Assembly: GCF_035593345.1 (NCBI RefSeq)
Contig: NZ_CP141606.1
Coordinates: 4,154,001 to 4,218,000 of the forward strand
DNA from: Lelliottia sp. JS-SCA-14
GTDB taxonomy: Bacteria > Pseudomonadota > Gammaproteobacteria > Enterobacterales > Enterobacteriaceae
Length of the DNA stretch: 64,000 bases
Direction of reading: 5' to 3'
Position numbers and translations under genes: made by a program. How positions within the stretch are numbered: the stretch's first letter is position 1; every line of letters begins with the position of its first letter. This document shows, in pieces, positions 56,541 through 64,000 of the stretch. The notes under the pieces were generated by a model. The model was given only the letters and a program-made list of their open reading frames with translations. It was not told where the DNA came from and searched no databases.

Positions 56541-57612
56541 ACGCCTGCCAGCTCCCCTGTTCCACTTCAAGCAATAACAACATCGTCAGCGCCTGGGCGT
56601 AAGGCACCGGGGCCATCGCGATATCGCAGTAATACTGAATGTCCCAGCCCAGCATGGTGCCGCGCGAGGCTTCAAGCACAATGCCGCCCTCGTCAATCCG
56701 CGCCATCACAGCATCAAACGCCCGCAAAGCGTGAACGCTGACGGAATCATCCAGAATCCCCATTCGCACGCCGCGCAGCATGCCGTAGGCGATCCCCGCC
56801 GTGGCGGAAGATTCCTGCGGCGAGAGCGGATCGTCAAGCACCGTATGCCACATTCCGTTATCCGCCTGCAGGTCACACAGCGAACGCACCTGACGCGCCA
56901 CCACCTGCGACAAATACCGGCGCATGCCTGTGTCGAGATGTTCTCCCATGAGCTCAATAAATTCCGGAATGGCCACAGTGATCCACGCGTTGCCCCGCGC
57001 CCAAAACGCCCCGGCAAAATGGTGCTTATCGACAAACGTCCAGCCGTGATACCACAGCCCGCTGACCGGATCGCTGAGATAGCGCGTGTGCAGCAGAAAC
57101 TGATACCCCGCCTCGTCGATCAGATCGCGGCGCTTGAGCACGATCCCCGCCACGCCGAGGAACAGACAAGTCATAAACAGCGTGTCGTCCCAGAGCTGCC
57201 CGGTGTTGGGCTGCTCTTTCACCACGTGCTGAAACCCGCCCTCTTCGGTTTTCGGCAGATCGCGCAGCAGGGCGTCGGCCCAGTCATTCACCGTCGCCAG
57301 CAGATCCTCACGCTGATGCTCCCCCGCCACCAGCGCCAGCACGATCATCGGTGCGGTGGTGTTGATCTGCATCTCCGGCAGCCCTTTAGCGATCTGCTGT
57401 TCGTACCACGCGAGGATCGACCGTTGCAGCGCCGCATCCTGCTGATGCGCGGCATAGCGCCAGAAGCCGTACAGCCCGACGCCGATCTCCCATTCCCACT
57501 CTTCGAAGCGGATCGCAAAACCCTCCTCAACGCCCACTTCATCGAGATTTTTTAAGCGGCAGAAGCCGCGCACCACGCGATCCAGCGTGCCCATCAGGGG
57601 TTCTTTGTTCAT
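56539..57612 (-). CDS. GH105/GH88-type unsaturated uronyl hydrolase
   Basis: This 357-residue protein of the glycosyl hydrolase family 88/105 fold ((alpha/alpha)6 barrel) has WEWEIGVGLYGFWRYA near residue 40, the catalytic aspartate segment QLWDDTLFMTCLFLG and FWARGNAWITVAIPEF. Members hydrolyse unsaturated galacturonyl or glucuronyl ends made by polysaccharide lyases, as YteR does in rhamnogalacturonan breakdown. There is no signal peptide, so it acts in the cytoplasm. Its ATG overlaps the stop of the upstream 324-residue gene (ATGA). Confidence 0.8.
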   Translation of the reverse strand: MNKEPLMGTLDRVVRGFCRLKNLDEVGVEEGFAIRFEEWEWEIGVGLYGFWRYAAHQQDAALQRSILAWYEQQIAKGLPEMQINTTAPMIVLALVAGEHQREDLLATVNDWADALLRDLPKTEEGGFQHVVKEQPNTGQLWDDTLFMTCLFLGVAGIVLKRRDLIDEAGYQFLLHTRYLSDPVSGLWYHGWTFVDKHHFAGAFWARGNAWITVAIPEFIELMGEHLDTGMRRYLSQVVARQVRSLCDLQADNGMWHTVLDDPLSPQESSATAGIAYGMLRGVRMGILDDSVSVHALRAFDAVMARIDEGGIVLEASRGTMLGWDIQYYCDIAMAPVPYAQALTMLLLLEVEQGSWQA

Positions 57613-58583
57613 GCCTGAGCTCCTTTAATGCGCATTGCTGCCAGCGCGTGTTGTTGATGGCCGTACCGTGAAGAGGCGATAAACCGCGCGTCGGGGAAGA
57701 GTTGTCCCGCAAGAGACTGAGCGGCATGAAAGGCGCTGGAATGATTCGAAAAATCCATCACATCGCAGCCGCGTTCGTCTGGCCCGTAGCGATACCCCAG
57801 AATGGTCGATTTGACTCTGCGCCACAGGGGTTCCGGGAAATACGTATTGCGATGGTTTTGCCAGAGCCGCAGCAGCGCGAGCAGGCAATAGACCGACCCC
57901 TCTTCGCGCGCGCTCACCCGTTTAAGCACATACAAGAGCAGCGCATCCGCCTCTGGGCCATACTCCTTCTGCGCCATTAACGTCAGCAGACGCTCGGGAT
58001 CGGGCTCGGGGAGCGCGGGGATGCTTTGCTGCTGAGGCCCTTCGCAGGCAACCATCCCCAGCGGTAGTTCGTCGATGTACACCATTTTCAGGCCGCATAA
58101 GGTGTCGCGCTCGAACAGCTCGTCGAGATGGATCAGGACGCGGTTTTCCCCCTGACGCAGGGCGAGCCGGACGTCCTGAAACTGCATCGCGTTGCGGGTA
58201 AACGGCGTAAAGCAGGCCATCAGTCTCTCGGAACACCAAACTCGCACGCCGCCGCAGGTGCCCAGTCGAAACGCATATTCACCCTCGCGCGGCGCAATCA
58301 GATCCACCGTCAGCCAGCGCTGAATGTGAAACGGCAACGCGCGATGACCGGAAAAATCCAACCAGCCATGTTCATCGGCGACCGCGACCTCATCGCAGGG
58401 CAGCGCCAGCGCCGGATCGATCGCGCGCCCGGCGTGGCTGCGGCGAAACACCTGACGGCAAAAGGATTCGCGGCTCGCGGGATCGGCCCCTTCACCGGTG
58501 TAAAACTCCGCAAAACGCTCCGCTTTGGCCGCTGAAACCTGAAAACGCCCCAGCGCCTCGCCCTGCGTGAATGGTCGTGACAT
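57609..58583 (-). CDS. Unknown 324-residue protein coupled to the GH105 gene
   Basis: I cannot name this protein. Residues 70-185 are beta-rich (FHIQRWLTVDLIAPREGEYA, RLGTCGGVRVWCSERLMACF), recalling a carbohydrate-binding jelly roll. The rest is helical, with DVMDFSNHSSAFHAAQSLAG near the end, a pattern found in the toroid part of larger sugar-active proteins. The protein stops soon after that, so it may be a truncated form. The ATG at 58583 is preferred; the upstream frame is the promoter. Its TGA overlaps the GH105 start. No signal peptide. Confidence 0.6.
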   Translation of the reverse strand: MSRPFTQGEALGRFQVSAAKAERFAEFYTGEGADPASRESFCRQVFRRSHAGRAIDPALALPCDEVAVADEHGWLDFSGHRALPFHIQRWLTVDLIAPREGEYAFRLGTCGGVRVWCSERLMACFTPFTRNAMQFQDVRLALRQGENRVLIHLDELFERDTLCGLKMVYIDELPLGMVACEGPQQQSIPALPEPDPERLLTLMAQKEYGPEADALLLYVLKRVSAREEGSVYCLLALLRLWQNHRNTYFPEPLWRRVKSTILGYRYGPDERGCDVMDFSNHSSAFHAAQSLAGQLFPDARFIASSRYGHQQHALAAMRIKGAQA

Positions 58584-58714
58584 ATCGCCCTCATTGCTTC
58601 TGTGTTCGTGGCGGCTATTTTCAGGGGATGTGGGGGTTTCAACGAGAAGCGGATCGGGCGGATTTATGGGATATGCCTGACCCCTCACAAAGCGGGCCAG
58701 AGGGAGAAGAGCGG

Positions 58715-58771
58715 CGTGATGAGGATCACGCCTTAGGCGAAAGTGAGAAACTGAAGGTGATGGCGATCACA
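58715..58771. promoter_or_regulatory. Two tandem CRP-like sites upstream of the 324-residue gene
   Basis: CGTGA-TGAGGA-TCACG (58715-58730) and GGTGA-TGGCGA-TCACA (58756-58771) both fit the TGTGA-N6-TCACA pattern in eight to nine of ten positions. Their centres are 41 bases apart, close to four helical turns. They lie 130-190 bases before the start of the 324-residue gene, in the only gap of the cluster (58584-58809). Confidence 0.65.
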
Positions 58772-58809
58772 GGAATACGCCCTGGAACCGCCAAAATATG
58801 TGAACTGCG

Positions 58810-60483
58810 TCACCCCTTCAGCGCTTTCAGCTCGTCCCCCAGACTGTCCGCCAGCGCCCGCACGCGTGAGGCGTCAAACAGGACGTGCAATCCCGGCGAG
58901 GCATCGGCGTGTTTGGTGCAATAGTCTTCCATCTCGGACGCGCTGCGATAAAGCTCCTGAATGTTGATCTGGCAGATCTCGCGCATGCTCCAGCTGTTTT
59001 CCACCTCTCGGGCAAAGCGCAGGGTGAAGAAGGCTTTTTGCGCGTGCAGGAACAGATGACAGTAGAGCGCAAAACCTTGCCACTCCTCCAGCCAGCGGTT
59101 TTTCAGCGCATACGGGAACGCAGCGGTTTCAGCAAAACGCAGCGCCTGTTCACGTAAGCTCAGGGAGGCGTCACGGGCGTCATCTTTCTCTTTGGCGATG
59201 CGGGACAGGCAGGCGGCGGAGGTCTCCACGTCGCTGGCGTTAAAGGAGATATCGCGCTCCGAGCCCGGCAGCCAGTGGTTGCGGTTGAGCTGCCCGTACA
59301 GGCTCCATACCGCCTGGCCGTAGCTTTCCGGCACCTGGCTGTGGCGATGAAACACGTGGTCGCGGACGTAAATCGCGCTGTAAAGCACCTGCCCGGCCTG
59401 CTCCAGCAGAGCGGTGAATTCTTCGAACACTGGCGGTTCGGGCCGCCAGCCGTAGCTTTCGTCGAGCCAGTAGGTCAGGAGCTGATCGCGCGACAGATGC
59501 GCCCCATCGTTCGCCAGCATCCGGCTGCACGCCACCAGGTTGCACTCGCTCAGGGTGCCCATGACCCAGTGGTTATCAACCCCTTCCCAGCTGGTTTTGC
59601 ACACCGCGCCGCGGATCGCCGGATTGCTGCGACACCACAGCAGGCGGCCCTGCAGCTCGTCGATACGCGGGAACGGGAAAATGCCCCAGCCCACCTCTTC
59701 GCCCACCAGATCGATATCCGCCCACACTTCGCGCTCGCGCACCGCCAGCAGCGCCGGATTGTTGGGGAATGACGGCCAGAAACGCTCGGGCGTCATCTTG
59801 ATAGAAACGCTGACGCTCTCGGGCAACGGGCGGATCGCCTCCAGCACGTTGCCGAGATCGTGATTGCCCGCCGGAAACACGCGCAGCACCAGATGTTTGT
59901 TCTCTTTCTGCATCGCGCGGGAAAGGGTGTTAAAGCAGCGGCTGTAGAGGGCAAAACTGCGCTCATCGCGCTCAGGGATCCGGGCGTTGTCGTCCGCCTG
60001 CAGCTCCCAGTTCGGGCGCGAGATGGGCAGCAGACCGTCGGTATTGGAAATTGCGATAAGCAGGCCGCTCAGCGCCGGAATGCGCTGGCAAATCAGCGAC
60101 ACTTTCTCGCTCAGATACGCACACCAGAAATCGACGTCAAAGCGCACGCCGTGGCCCGGCTCGAACAGATGCGGGTGCGCCAGCAGCAGATCCGTCGGGA
60201 AGTTGAACTCTTTGGCCTGGAGATAAAAACGCAGCCCTTTTTGCTGACACAATTTTCCAAGGCGATTGAGATAGACGCAGCGGGCGCGCTGCTGGCTGGA
60301 GAGGCGATCGTTGTACTGAAGGGGGGTGTAACCCTTTGGCGAAACCAGCATGTCGAACAGATCCACCTGCCCGACAATCACCGTATTAAAATCATGCGCG
60401 ACGGCGTATTCCACCAGCTCGCAGGCCTTCTCCCAGTTCCAGTACGCCTGATTATTGAGCTCCAGTGCCCTCGTCTCCCACAT
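58810..60483 (-). CDS. 557-residue TIM-barrel-like putative glycosidase
   Basis: I do not recognise a named family. The pattern of alternating strands and helices (HDFNTVIVGQVDLFDML, KGLRFYLQAKEFNFP, GLLIAISNTDG, HLVLRVFPAGNHDLGNVLEA, VSVSIKMTPERFW, REVWADIDLVGEEVGWGIFP) is that of a TIM barrel, followed by a helical C-terminal domain from about residue 360. The middle part recalls GH67 alpha-glucuronidases in layout, not in firm motifs. No signal peptide. The ATG at 60483 follows AAGGAG. Sits 69 bases after the DUF2955 gene and 226 before its neighbour. Confidence 0.55.
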   Translation of the reverse strand: MWETRALELNNQAYWNWEKACELVEYAVAHDFNTVIVGQVDLFDMLVSPKGYTPLQYNDRLSSQQRARCVYLNRLGKLCQQKGLRFYLQAKEFNFPTDLLLAHPHLFEPGHGVRFDVDFWCAYLSEKVSLICQRIPALSGLLIAISNTDGLLPISRPNWELQADDNARIPERDERSFALYSRCFNTLSRAMQKENKHLVLRVFPAGNHDLGNVLEAIRPLPESVSVSIKMTPERFWPSFPNNPALLAVREREVWADIDLVGEEVGWGIFPFPRIDELQGRLLWCRSNPAIRGAVCKTSWEGVDNHWVMGTLSECNLVACSRMLANDGAHLSRDQLLTYWLDESYGWRPEPPVFEEFTALLEQAGQVLYSAIYVRDHVFHRHSQVPESYGQAVWSLYGQLNRNHWLPGSERDISFNASDVETSAACLSRIAKEKDDARDASLSLREQALRFAETAAFPYALKNRWLEEWQGFALYCHLFLHAQKAFFTLRFAREVENSWSMREICQINIQELYRSASEMEDYCTKHADASPGLHVLFDASRVRALADSLGDELKALKG

Positions 60484-60552
60484 CTCTCTGCTCCTTTTGT
60501 CGCCCCATTGACCGGCCGACAGTGATAGCACAGAACGCAGAAAAAGGGTGTG

Positions 60553-61620
60553 TCAGGGCTCGCGAATGACGTAGCGCGTGGGCTCAAAAAGGTTCAGGAA
60601 CAGATGCACCAGGAACACCAGGGTCAGGGTGGAGACCAGCGCCACCGTCACAGAGACGATGCGATACAGATCGCTGAACACCAGGTCGCCGTCGGGATGC
60701 ATATTCTGGCCAAACATGATGCCGATGGTGGTGATACTGGCAAAACCCACGCCCGCGCCGACCTTCTCCATCACGTGCAACCGCGCGCCAAACGCCAGCC
60801 CGAGGCCAATCAGCGGCATCATCAGCAGCATGTGGCTGCTGTGATCGTAGAGCACCAGCTGCATCACCAGAATGTACAGACAGCCGAGGATCACCCCGAC
60901 CACGCGCCACAGGGAGCTCATCACCGCGCCGCGATAGTGCATCGGGAAGAGGATCAGCACGCCCGCCATTAGCGCCGAGAGGGAATCGCTGAGATCGCTT
61001 ATCTGGAAGACGACAAAAATCATTGTCGCCACGGTGCCGGAAAGTAAGGACTCGTGGCGCACGCGGGCGGCGTTTTTCTCAATCAGCGGCGGCGGCTTGC
61101 GCGGTTCGACGTCCGGAAGCAGGTAGTTCATCAGCGCGCTTAAACAGACCGCCATAATGCTGGCCTCGACGTTCGAAAACAGCAGCGTGTGCCAGTTGGT
61201 CGTCGGGTAGCTCATAAAATTGAGCATCACGCTCTGGCACACCACGCCCATCGAGCCAAACAGGAACAGCGGCCCCTGGCTCATAAAGCGAAAACGCATC
61301 ACGTAGAGGGCGAACACTACCAGCGTCATGATCAGCGGCCATTGCGAGAGATAGCCGATGATAATCACCATTTCGATGCAGTTCAGCGACGCGCTGAACA
61401 CGAACTGCTTCGCCACGTGGCGGTTAAACACCGGCACCAGCGACAGGAGCATGATCGGATAGACAACGTAAAACACGCCGTAGCTGGTGTTGTAAAACGT
61501 CGAAATGCTCAGGGCAATCATCCCGGCAAAGACGATGCGCAGGGTCTGGCGAAAGTCGTTGGCCGTGTAGACGATGTTGCCGTGCGGGGTGAAGACCCGC
61601 GCAAGCGTATTAATAGACAT
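60553..61620 (-). CDS. DUF2955/FUSC-like inner membrane efflux component
   Basis: This 355-residue protein has about ten hydrophobic segments in two clusters and belongs to the DUF2955 group, relatives of the fusaric-acid-resistance (FUSC) and AaeB pumps. It pairs with a HlyD-type periplasmic adaptor, whose gene overlaps its start by 11 bases (61610-61620). The substrate is unknown; related pumps export aromatic acids. The ATG at 61620 is preferred; the longer frame runs antisense into the HlyD gene. Confidence 0.78.
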   Translation of the reverse strand: MSINTLARVFTPHGNIVYTANDFRQTLRIVFAGMIALSISTFYNTSYGVFYVVYPIMLLSLVPVFNRHVAKQFVFSASLNCIEMVIIIGYLSQWPLIMTLVVFALYVMRFRFMSQGPLFLFGSMGVVCQSVMLNFMSYPTTNWHTLLFSNVEASIMAVCLSALMNYLLPDVEPRKPPPLIEKNAARVRHESLLSGTVATMIFVVFQISDLSDSLSALMAGVLILFPMHYRGAVMSSLWRVVGVILGCLYILVMQLVLYDHSSHMLLMMPLIGLGLAFGARLHVMEKVGAGVGFASITTIGIMFGQNMHPDGDLVFSDLYRIVSVTVALVSTLTLVFLVHLFLNLFEPTRYVIREP

Positions 61621-62674
61621 AATGCAGCAAACTGACGAGGTGGATTTGCAGCCCGGAGAAGAAGCGCGCGAATGGCCCTTCGCTGTTATACAGCTGCACT
61701 GTGGCGCGTGCGCCGGTCGGTAAATGTTTCGGCAGATCTTCGTCCAGCGCGATGTGAATGCGCATGCGCTGCGCGTCGCGCACCCAGCGGTTTGACGTTT
61801 CAGGCGCAGAGAGCTCGCCGTTAACCGCTTCCTGTCCGGCCAAAATACCCGCATCGCTGCTGGTCACATGGGCGCGGAAAACGCGGCCCGGGAAGGCGTC
61901 AAACACCACCGCGGCGTCGGTGCCCTGATGGGTATGGCGCAGGCTTTTCTCACGAAAATCGGCGACGATATCGGTCTGGTTATTCACCAGCGCCAGCGCG
62001 GCAGAGCCCGACGAGGCGTAAAAACCGGGGCTGAGCTGGACGTTACTCACGGTGCCGTCGGCCAGGGCGTAGACCTTCGTCCAGCTCAGGTTCAGCTCCG
62101 CCTCTTCCAGCGCATTGCGGTATTTTTTCAGCGTCACGTTGCGATGTTCATCCTGCTCCCCGCGTTGGATACGCAGGTTATGGATGCTGGCGTTCAGATT
62201 CGCCACCGACTGTTCACTGCTCTGCCAGGTGGTGCGGACTTTATCCAGATCCGCCTGCGAGACATTCTGCAGGGTGCTCAGGTGCTGGTAGCGATCAAAG
62301 GTCACTTTATCGTTGCGGGCGGTGAGCTGCGCCGTTTTCAGACTGGCCTGCGCGGCGACGATCTGGGCGTCCAGCTGCTGATTAGAGAGCCGGGCCTGTT
62401 CCAGCGCGATCTGGGCGGCGTCGACTTTATTGCGAAACGGCGTCGGGTCGAGTTCAAACAGCACATCGCCCTTTTTCACCTGGCTGTTGTTGTGGACGTA
62501 CACCGCCGCGACATTGCCGGAGACGCGCGCCGACACCGGCGTCACCACGCGCATCACGGTGGAGTCCGGCGTCAGCGGGATCCAGATATCCGCGACGATA
62601 AAATAGACAAACATCAGCAGGAAAGAGGCAATACTCACCCTTACCCAGCGGGCAAACTTTTGTTCAGGAGTCAT
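61610..62674 (-). CDS. HlyD/EmrA-type periplasmic adaptor
   Basis: This 354-residue membrane fusion protein has one N-terminal anchor (residues 13-31, VSIASFLLMFVYFIVADIW), a biotinyl-lipoyl-like half (VSARVSGNVAAVYVHNNSQVKKGDVLFELD), a helical hairpin (about residues 80-205) and a beta-barrel domain. It links the inner membrane pump to an outer membrane channel not coded here. It starts two bases after the MarR-type gene's stop and overlaps the DUF2955 gene. Confidence 0.88.
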   Translation of the reverse strand: MTPEQKFARWVRVSIASFLLMFVYFIVADIWIPLTPDSTVMRVVTPVSARVSGNVAAVYVHNNSQVKKGDVLFELDPTPFRNKVDAAQIALEQARLSNQQLDAQIVAAQASLKTAQLTARNDKVTFDRYQHLSTLQNVSQADLDKVRTTWQSSEQSVANLNASIHNLRIQRGEQDEHRNVTLKKYRNALEEAELNLSWTKVYALADGTVSNVQLSPGFYASSGSAALALVNNQTDIVADFREKSLRHTHQGTDAAVVFDAFPGRVFRAHVTSSDAGILAGQEAVNGELSAPETSNRWVRDAQRMRIHIALDEDLPKHLPTGARATVQLYNSEGPFARFFSGLQIHLVSLLHYVY

Positions 62675-62676
62675 TA

Positions 62677-63144
62677 TTATTGGGTCTTGTTGTCTTCTTC
62701 GCGGATTGACCGCAAATTGCAGGCGATTTGATTTAATGTTGCGCTGAAAATCTCCAGATGTTCCGGCGCGATATTGTGCGACACGCGTTCCTGAAAATTC
62801 TCAATCACGCGGGTGAGCGTGTCCAGGATTGCGTTGCCTTCAGGGGTGAGAGTGAGCAGCCGGATGCGCTTGTCGTAAGGTGACACGGCGCGCAGCAGAT
62901 AGCCCTGTTTTTCCAGCTGAGTCAGGGTGCGCATCAGCGGCGGCAGTTCGATACCCTGCACTTCCGCCAGTTCGCTGACCGAGACGTTATCCCCCAGTGA
63001 TTTGAGCTGCATCATCACCGTCCAGCTCGACTGCGTCAGGCCAGTGTCAAGAATGGCGTCATCAATCACCGCGCGCCACTGACGCACGATCATCGCCATC
63101 CGCATCCCCATCGGCCTGCGGCAAAACAGATCTTCTTCGCTCAC
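62677..63144 (-). CDS. MarR-family regulator of the efflux cassette
   Basis: This 155-residue MarR-type winged-helix regulator has the DNA-binding part NVSVSELAEVQGIELPPLMRTLTQLEKQGYLLRAVSPYDKRIRLLTLT (broken here at about residues 52-98). It probably represses the two downstream efflux genes, which it precedes in the same transcript. I place the start at the GTG 63144, since AGAGGAG lies five bases ahead; an ATG at 63159 or 63168 is the alternative. No operator was identified. Confidence 0.8.
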   Translation of the reverse strand: MSEEDLFCRRPMGMRMAMIVRQWRAVIDDAILDTGLTQSSWTVMMQLKSLGDNVSVSELAEVQGIELPPLMRTLTQLEKQGYLLRAVSPYDKRIRLLTLTPEGNAILDTLTRVIENFQERVSHNIAPEHLEIFSATLNQIACNLRSIREEDNKTQ

Positions 63145-63256
63145 GGGAACTCCTCTCATCACACGCAAGCAAGATAATAGTTATCAGGGTAAGTATCAAG
63201 AAACGAGCGGGGAAAGAGCAGGAATTGCGAATTGGTTTACGGTGCCCGCTATTATT

Positions 63257-63319
63257 CTCTCCCGCAGGGAGAGGGGGAAAAATCGCCATTGTAGGCCCGG
63301 TAAGAACCACCGGGCCTAC
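63257..63319. repeat. CTCTCCC hairpin and REP-like palindrome before yhaJ
   Basis: CTCTCCC-GCA-GGGAGAG (63257-63273) is followed by GTAGGCCCGGT...ACCGGGCCTAC (63291-63319), an 11-base perfect inverted repeat with a seven-base loop. They fill the gap between the marR upstream region and the yhaJ stop, at the right edge of the moved block. Confidence 0.8.
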
Positions 63320-63324
63320 AAAAG

Positions 63325-64000
63325 CTACTTATTGTGTGCGAAGAGTTTTGGGATTTCGCGCAGACACCAGGATTTGGCCTCACCCATGCTGTCGCGACGC
63401 CACGCCATGATGATATCCACCTCGTTGGTGTATTCCGGGCTGACTACGCGCAGCCGCCCTTCGGCGATATCTTTTTCCACAAACGGATAAGGCATTGTCG
63501 CCACGCCCAGGCCCGCTAACAGCGCCTGACGCTTGTCTTCGAGGGAGGTCACCGTCAGTCGCGGCTGTTTATCCAGCAGCTGTACGGTGAGCACCGGGCG
63601 CTCACGGGCAGTATCCGCCACCGCCACGCCGCGATATTTCACGCGAGTCACTTCGGATAACGGCTCCGGCTCCTGATGGATCGGGTGATCCGGCGCGGCG
63701 ACGTAGACGTTCATGACGCTGTACAGTTTGCGCGAGTTGATTTCGGACGAGGAGCGGAAGTGCATGTCAGGGGCGATCACGATGTCCGCCCTGCCCGTCT
63801 CAAGGCGTTCCCACGCGCCCGCCAGCACTTCAGTGATGACGGAGAGCTGGGTGTTCGCTTTCGCGGCCAGACGATCCACCAGCGGGAACAGCGCCGATGT
63901 CGGCACCAGCGCTTCGGTGACCAGCGTCAGATGAGTTTCCCAGCCGCGCGCCAGGGCTTCGGCGTCGGTGGTCAGCTTATCGGCCGCCTCCAGCAGAACG
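63325..64000 (-). CDS. yhaJ: LysR-family regulator YhaJ, 5' end outside the window
   Basis: About 225 codons of a LysR-type effector domain are visible; the helix-turn-helix lies beyond base 64000. The segments EVLAGAWERLETGRADIVIAP, HFRSSSEINSRKLYSV and AWRRDSMGEAKSWCLREIP match E. coli YhaJ closely. YhaJ activates yqjF, in this window at 31010, in response to dinitrotoluene products. In K-12 yhaJ lies next to yhaH-yhaI; here about 30 kb separates it from yhaH, with the same orientation as in K-12. Confidence 0.85.
   Translation of the reverse strand, partial: VLLEAADKLTTDAEALARGWETHLTLVTEALVPTSALFPLVDRLAAKANTQLSVITEVLAGAWERLETGRADIVIAPDMHFRSSSEINSRKLYSVMNVYVAAPDHPIHQEPEPLSEVTRVKYRGVAVADTARERPVLTVQLLDKQPRLTVTSLEDKRQALLAGLGVATMPYPFVEKDIAEGRLRVVSPEYTNEVDIIMAWRRDSMGEAKSWCLREIPKLFAHNK

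Noticed and set aside
56190..56741. Long open frames through the REP array (up to 183 codons)
   Set aside because: They repeat the same short peptide in step with the 51-52 base DNA period, occur in several phases and on both strands, and have no ribosome site.

Overview
The window is chromosomal DNA of a gamma-proteobacterium of the family Enterobacteriaceae. Most genes can be matched by protein sequence and order to the E. coli K-12 neighbourhood around ebgA to yhaJ (about 69-70 min) and to the block dnaT-dnaC-yjjA-opgB-tsr-btsT-yjiX-yjiA-yjiN (about 98-99 min). It is not E. coli. The coding GC is high, an lsr locus and a penicillin G acylase gene sit where K-12 has none, and REP-type repeats of the form GCCGGGTGGCG...ACCCGGCCTAC fill many intergenic gaps. 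The penicillin acylase resembles the Kluyvera and E. coli enzymes, so a Kluyvera- or Enterobacter-like genome is plausible, but the genus cannot be fixed from this window.

Layout. 1-6275: end of ebgA, then ebgC, ygjI, ygjJ and ygjK (sugar hydrolysis and transport, all +). 6387-14879: complete AI-2 uptake and processing locus, with lsrACDBFG on the minus strand diverging from lsrRK on the plus strand and two matching inverted repeats between them. 14941-15701: small AT-rich islet (DUF943 protein plus an unknown 77-residue protein). 15935-22079: fadH, rlmG, ygjP, ygjR and alx, the last behind a yybP-ykoY type leader. 22197-27789: hexuronate catabolism, uxaCA (-) divergent from exuT and exuR (+), with a structured exuT leader. 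28138-32932: yqjA, mzrA, yqjCDEK, yqjF, yqjG and yhaH.

In K-12, yhaH is followed by yhaI and yhaJ. Here yhaJ lies at the far right end (63325 onwards, minus strand), about 30 kb away. Between them are dnaT, dnaC, yjjA, opgB, an IS481-family element inside a REP unit, tsr, a WYL regulator, btsT, yjiX, yjiA, a YfaZ porin-like protein, penicillin G acylase, an aldehyde dehydrogenase, an unknown AT-rich membrane protein, a xap-like purine nucleoside locus (xapA, a TsgA-like MFS transporter, xapR), yjiN, a six-copy REP array, a glycosidase cluster (GH105-like enzyme, unknown 324-residue protein, 557-residue TIM-barrel-like protein) and a MarR/HlyD/DUF2955 efflux cassette. Part of this block keeps K-12 order in inverted orientation, so it looks like a moved segment rather than a random assembly.

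The least understood parts are the glycosidase cluster at 56539-60483, with two tandem CRP-like sites upstream of its distal pair of genes; the structured exuT leader with two mutually exclusive pairings; the DUF943 pair; and the 261-residue membrane protein. I found no tRNA, rRNA, CRISPR array or prophage.
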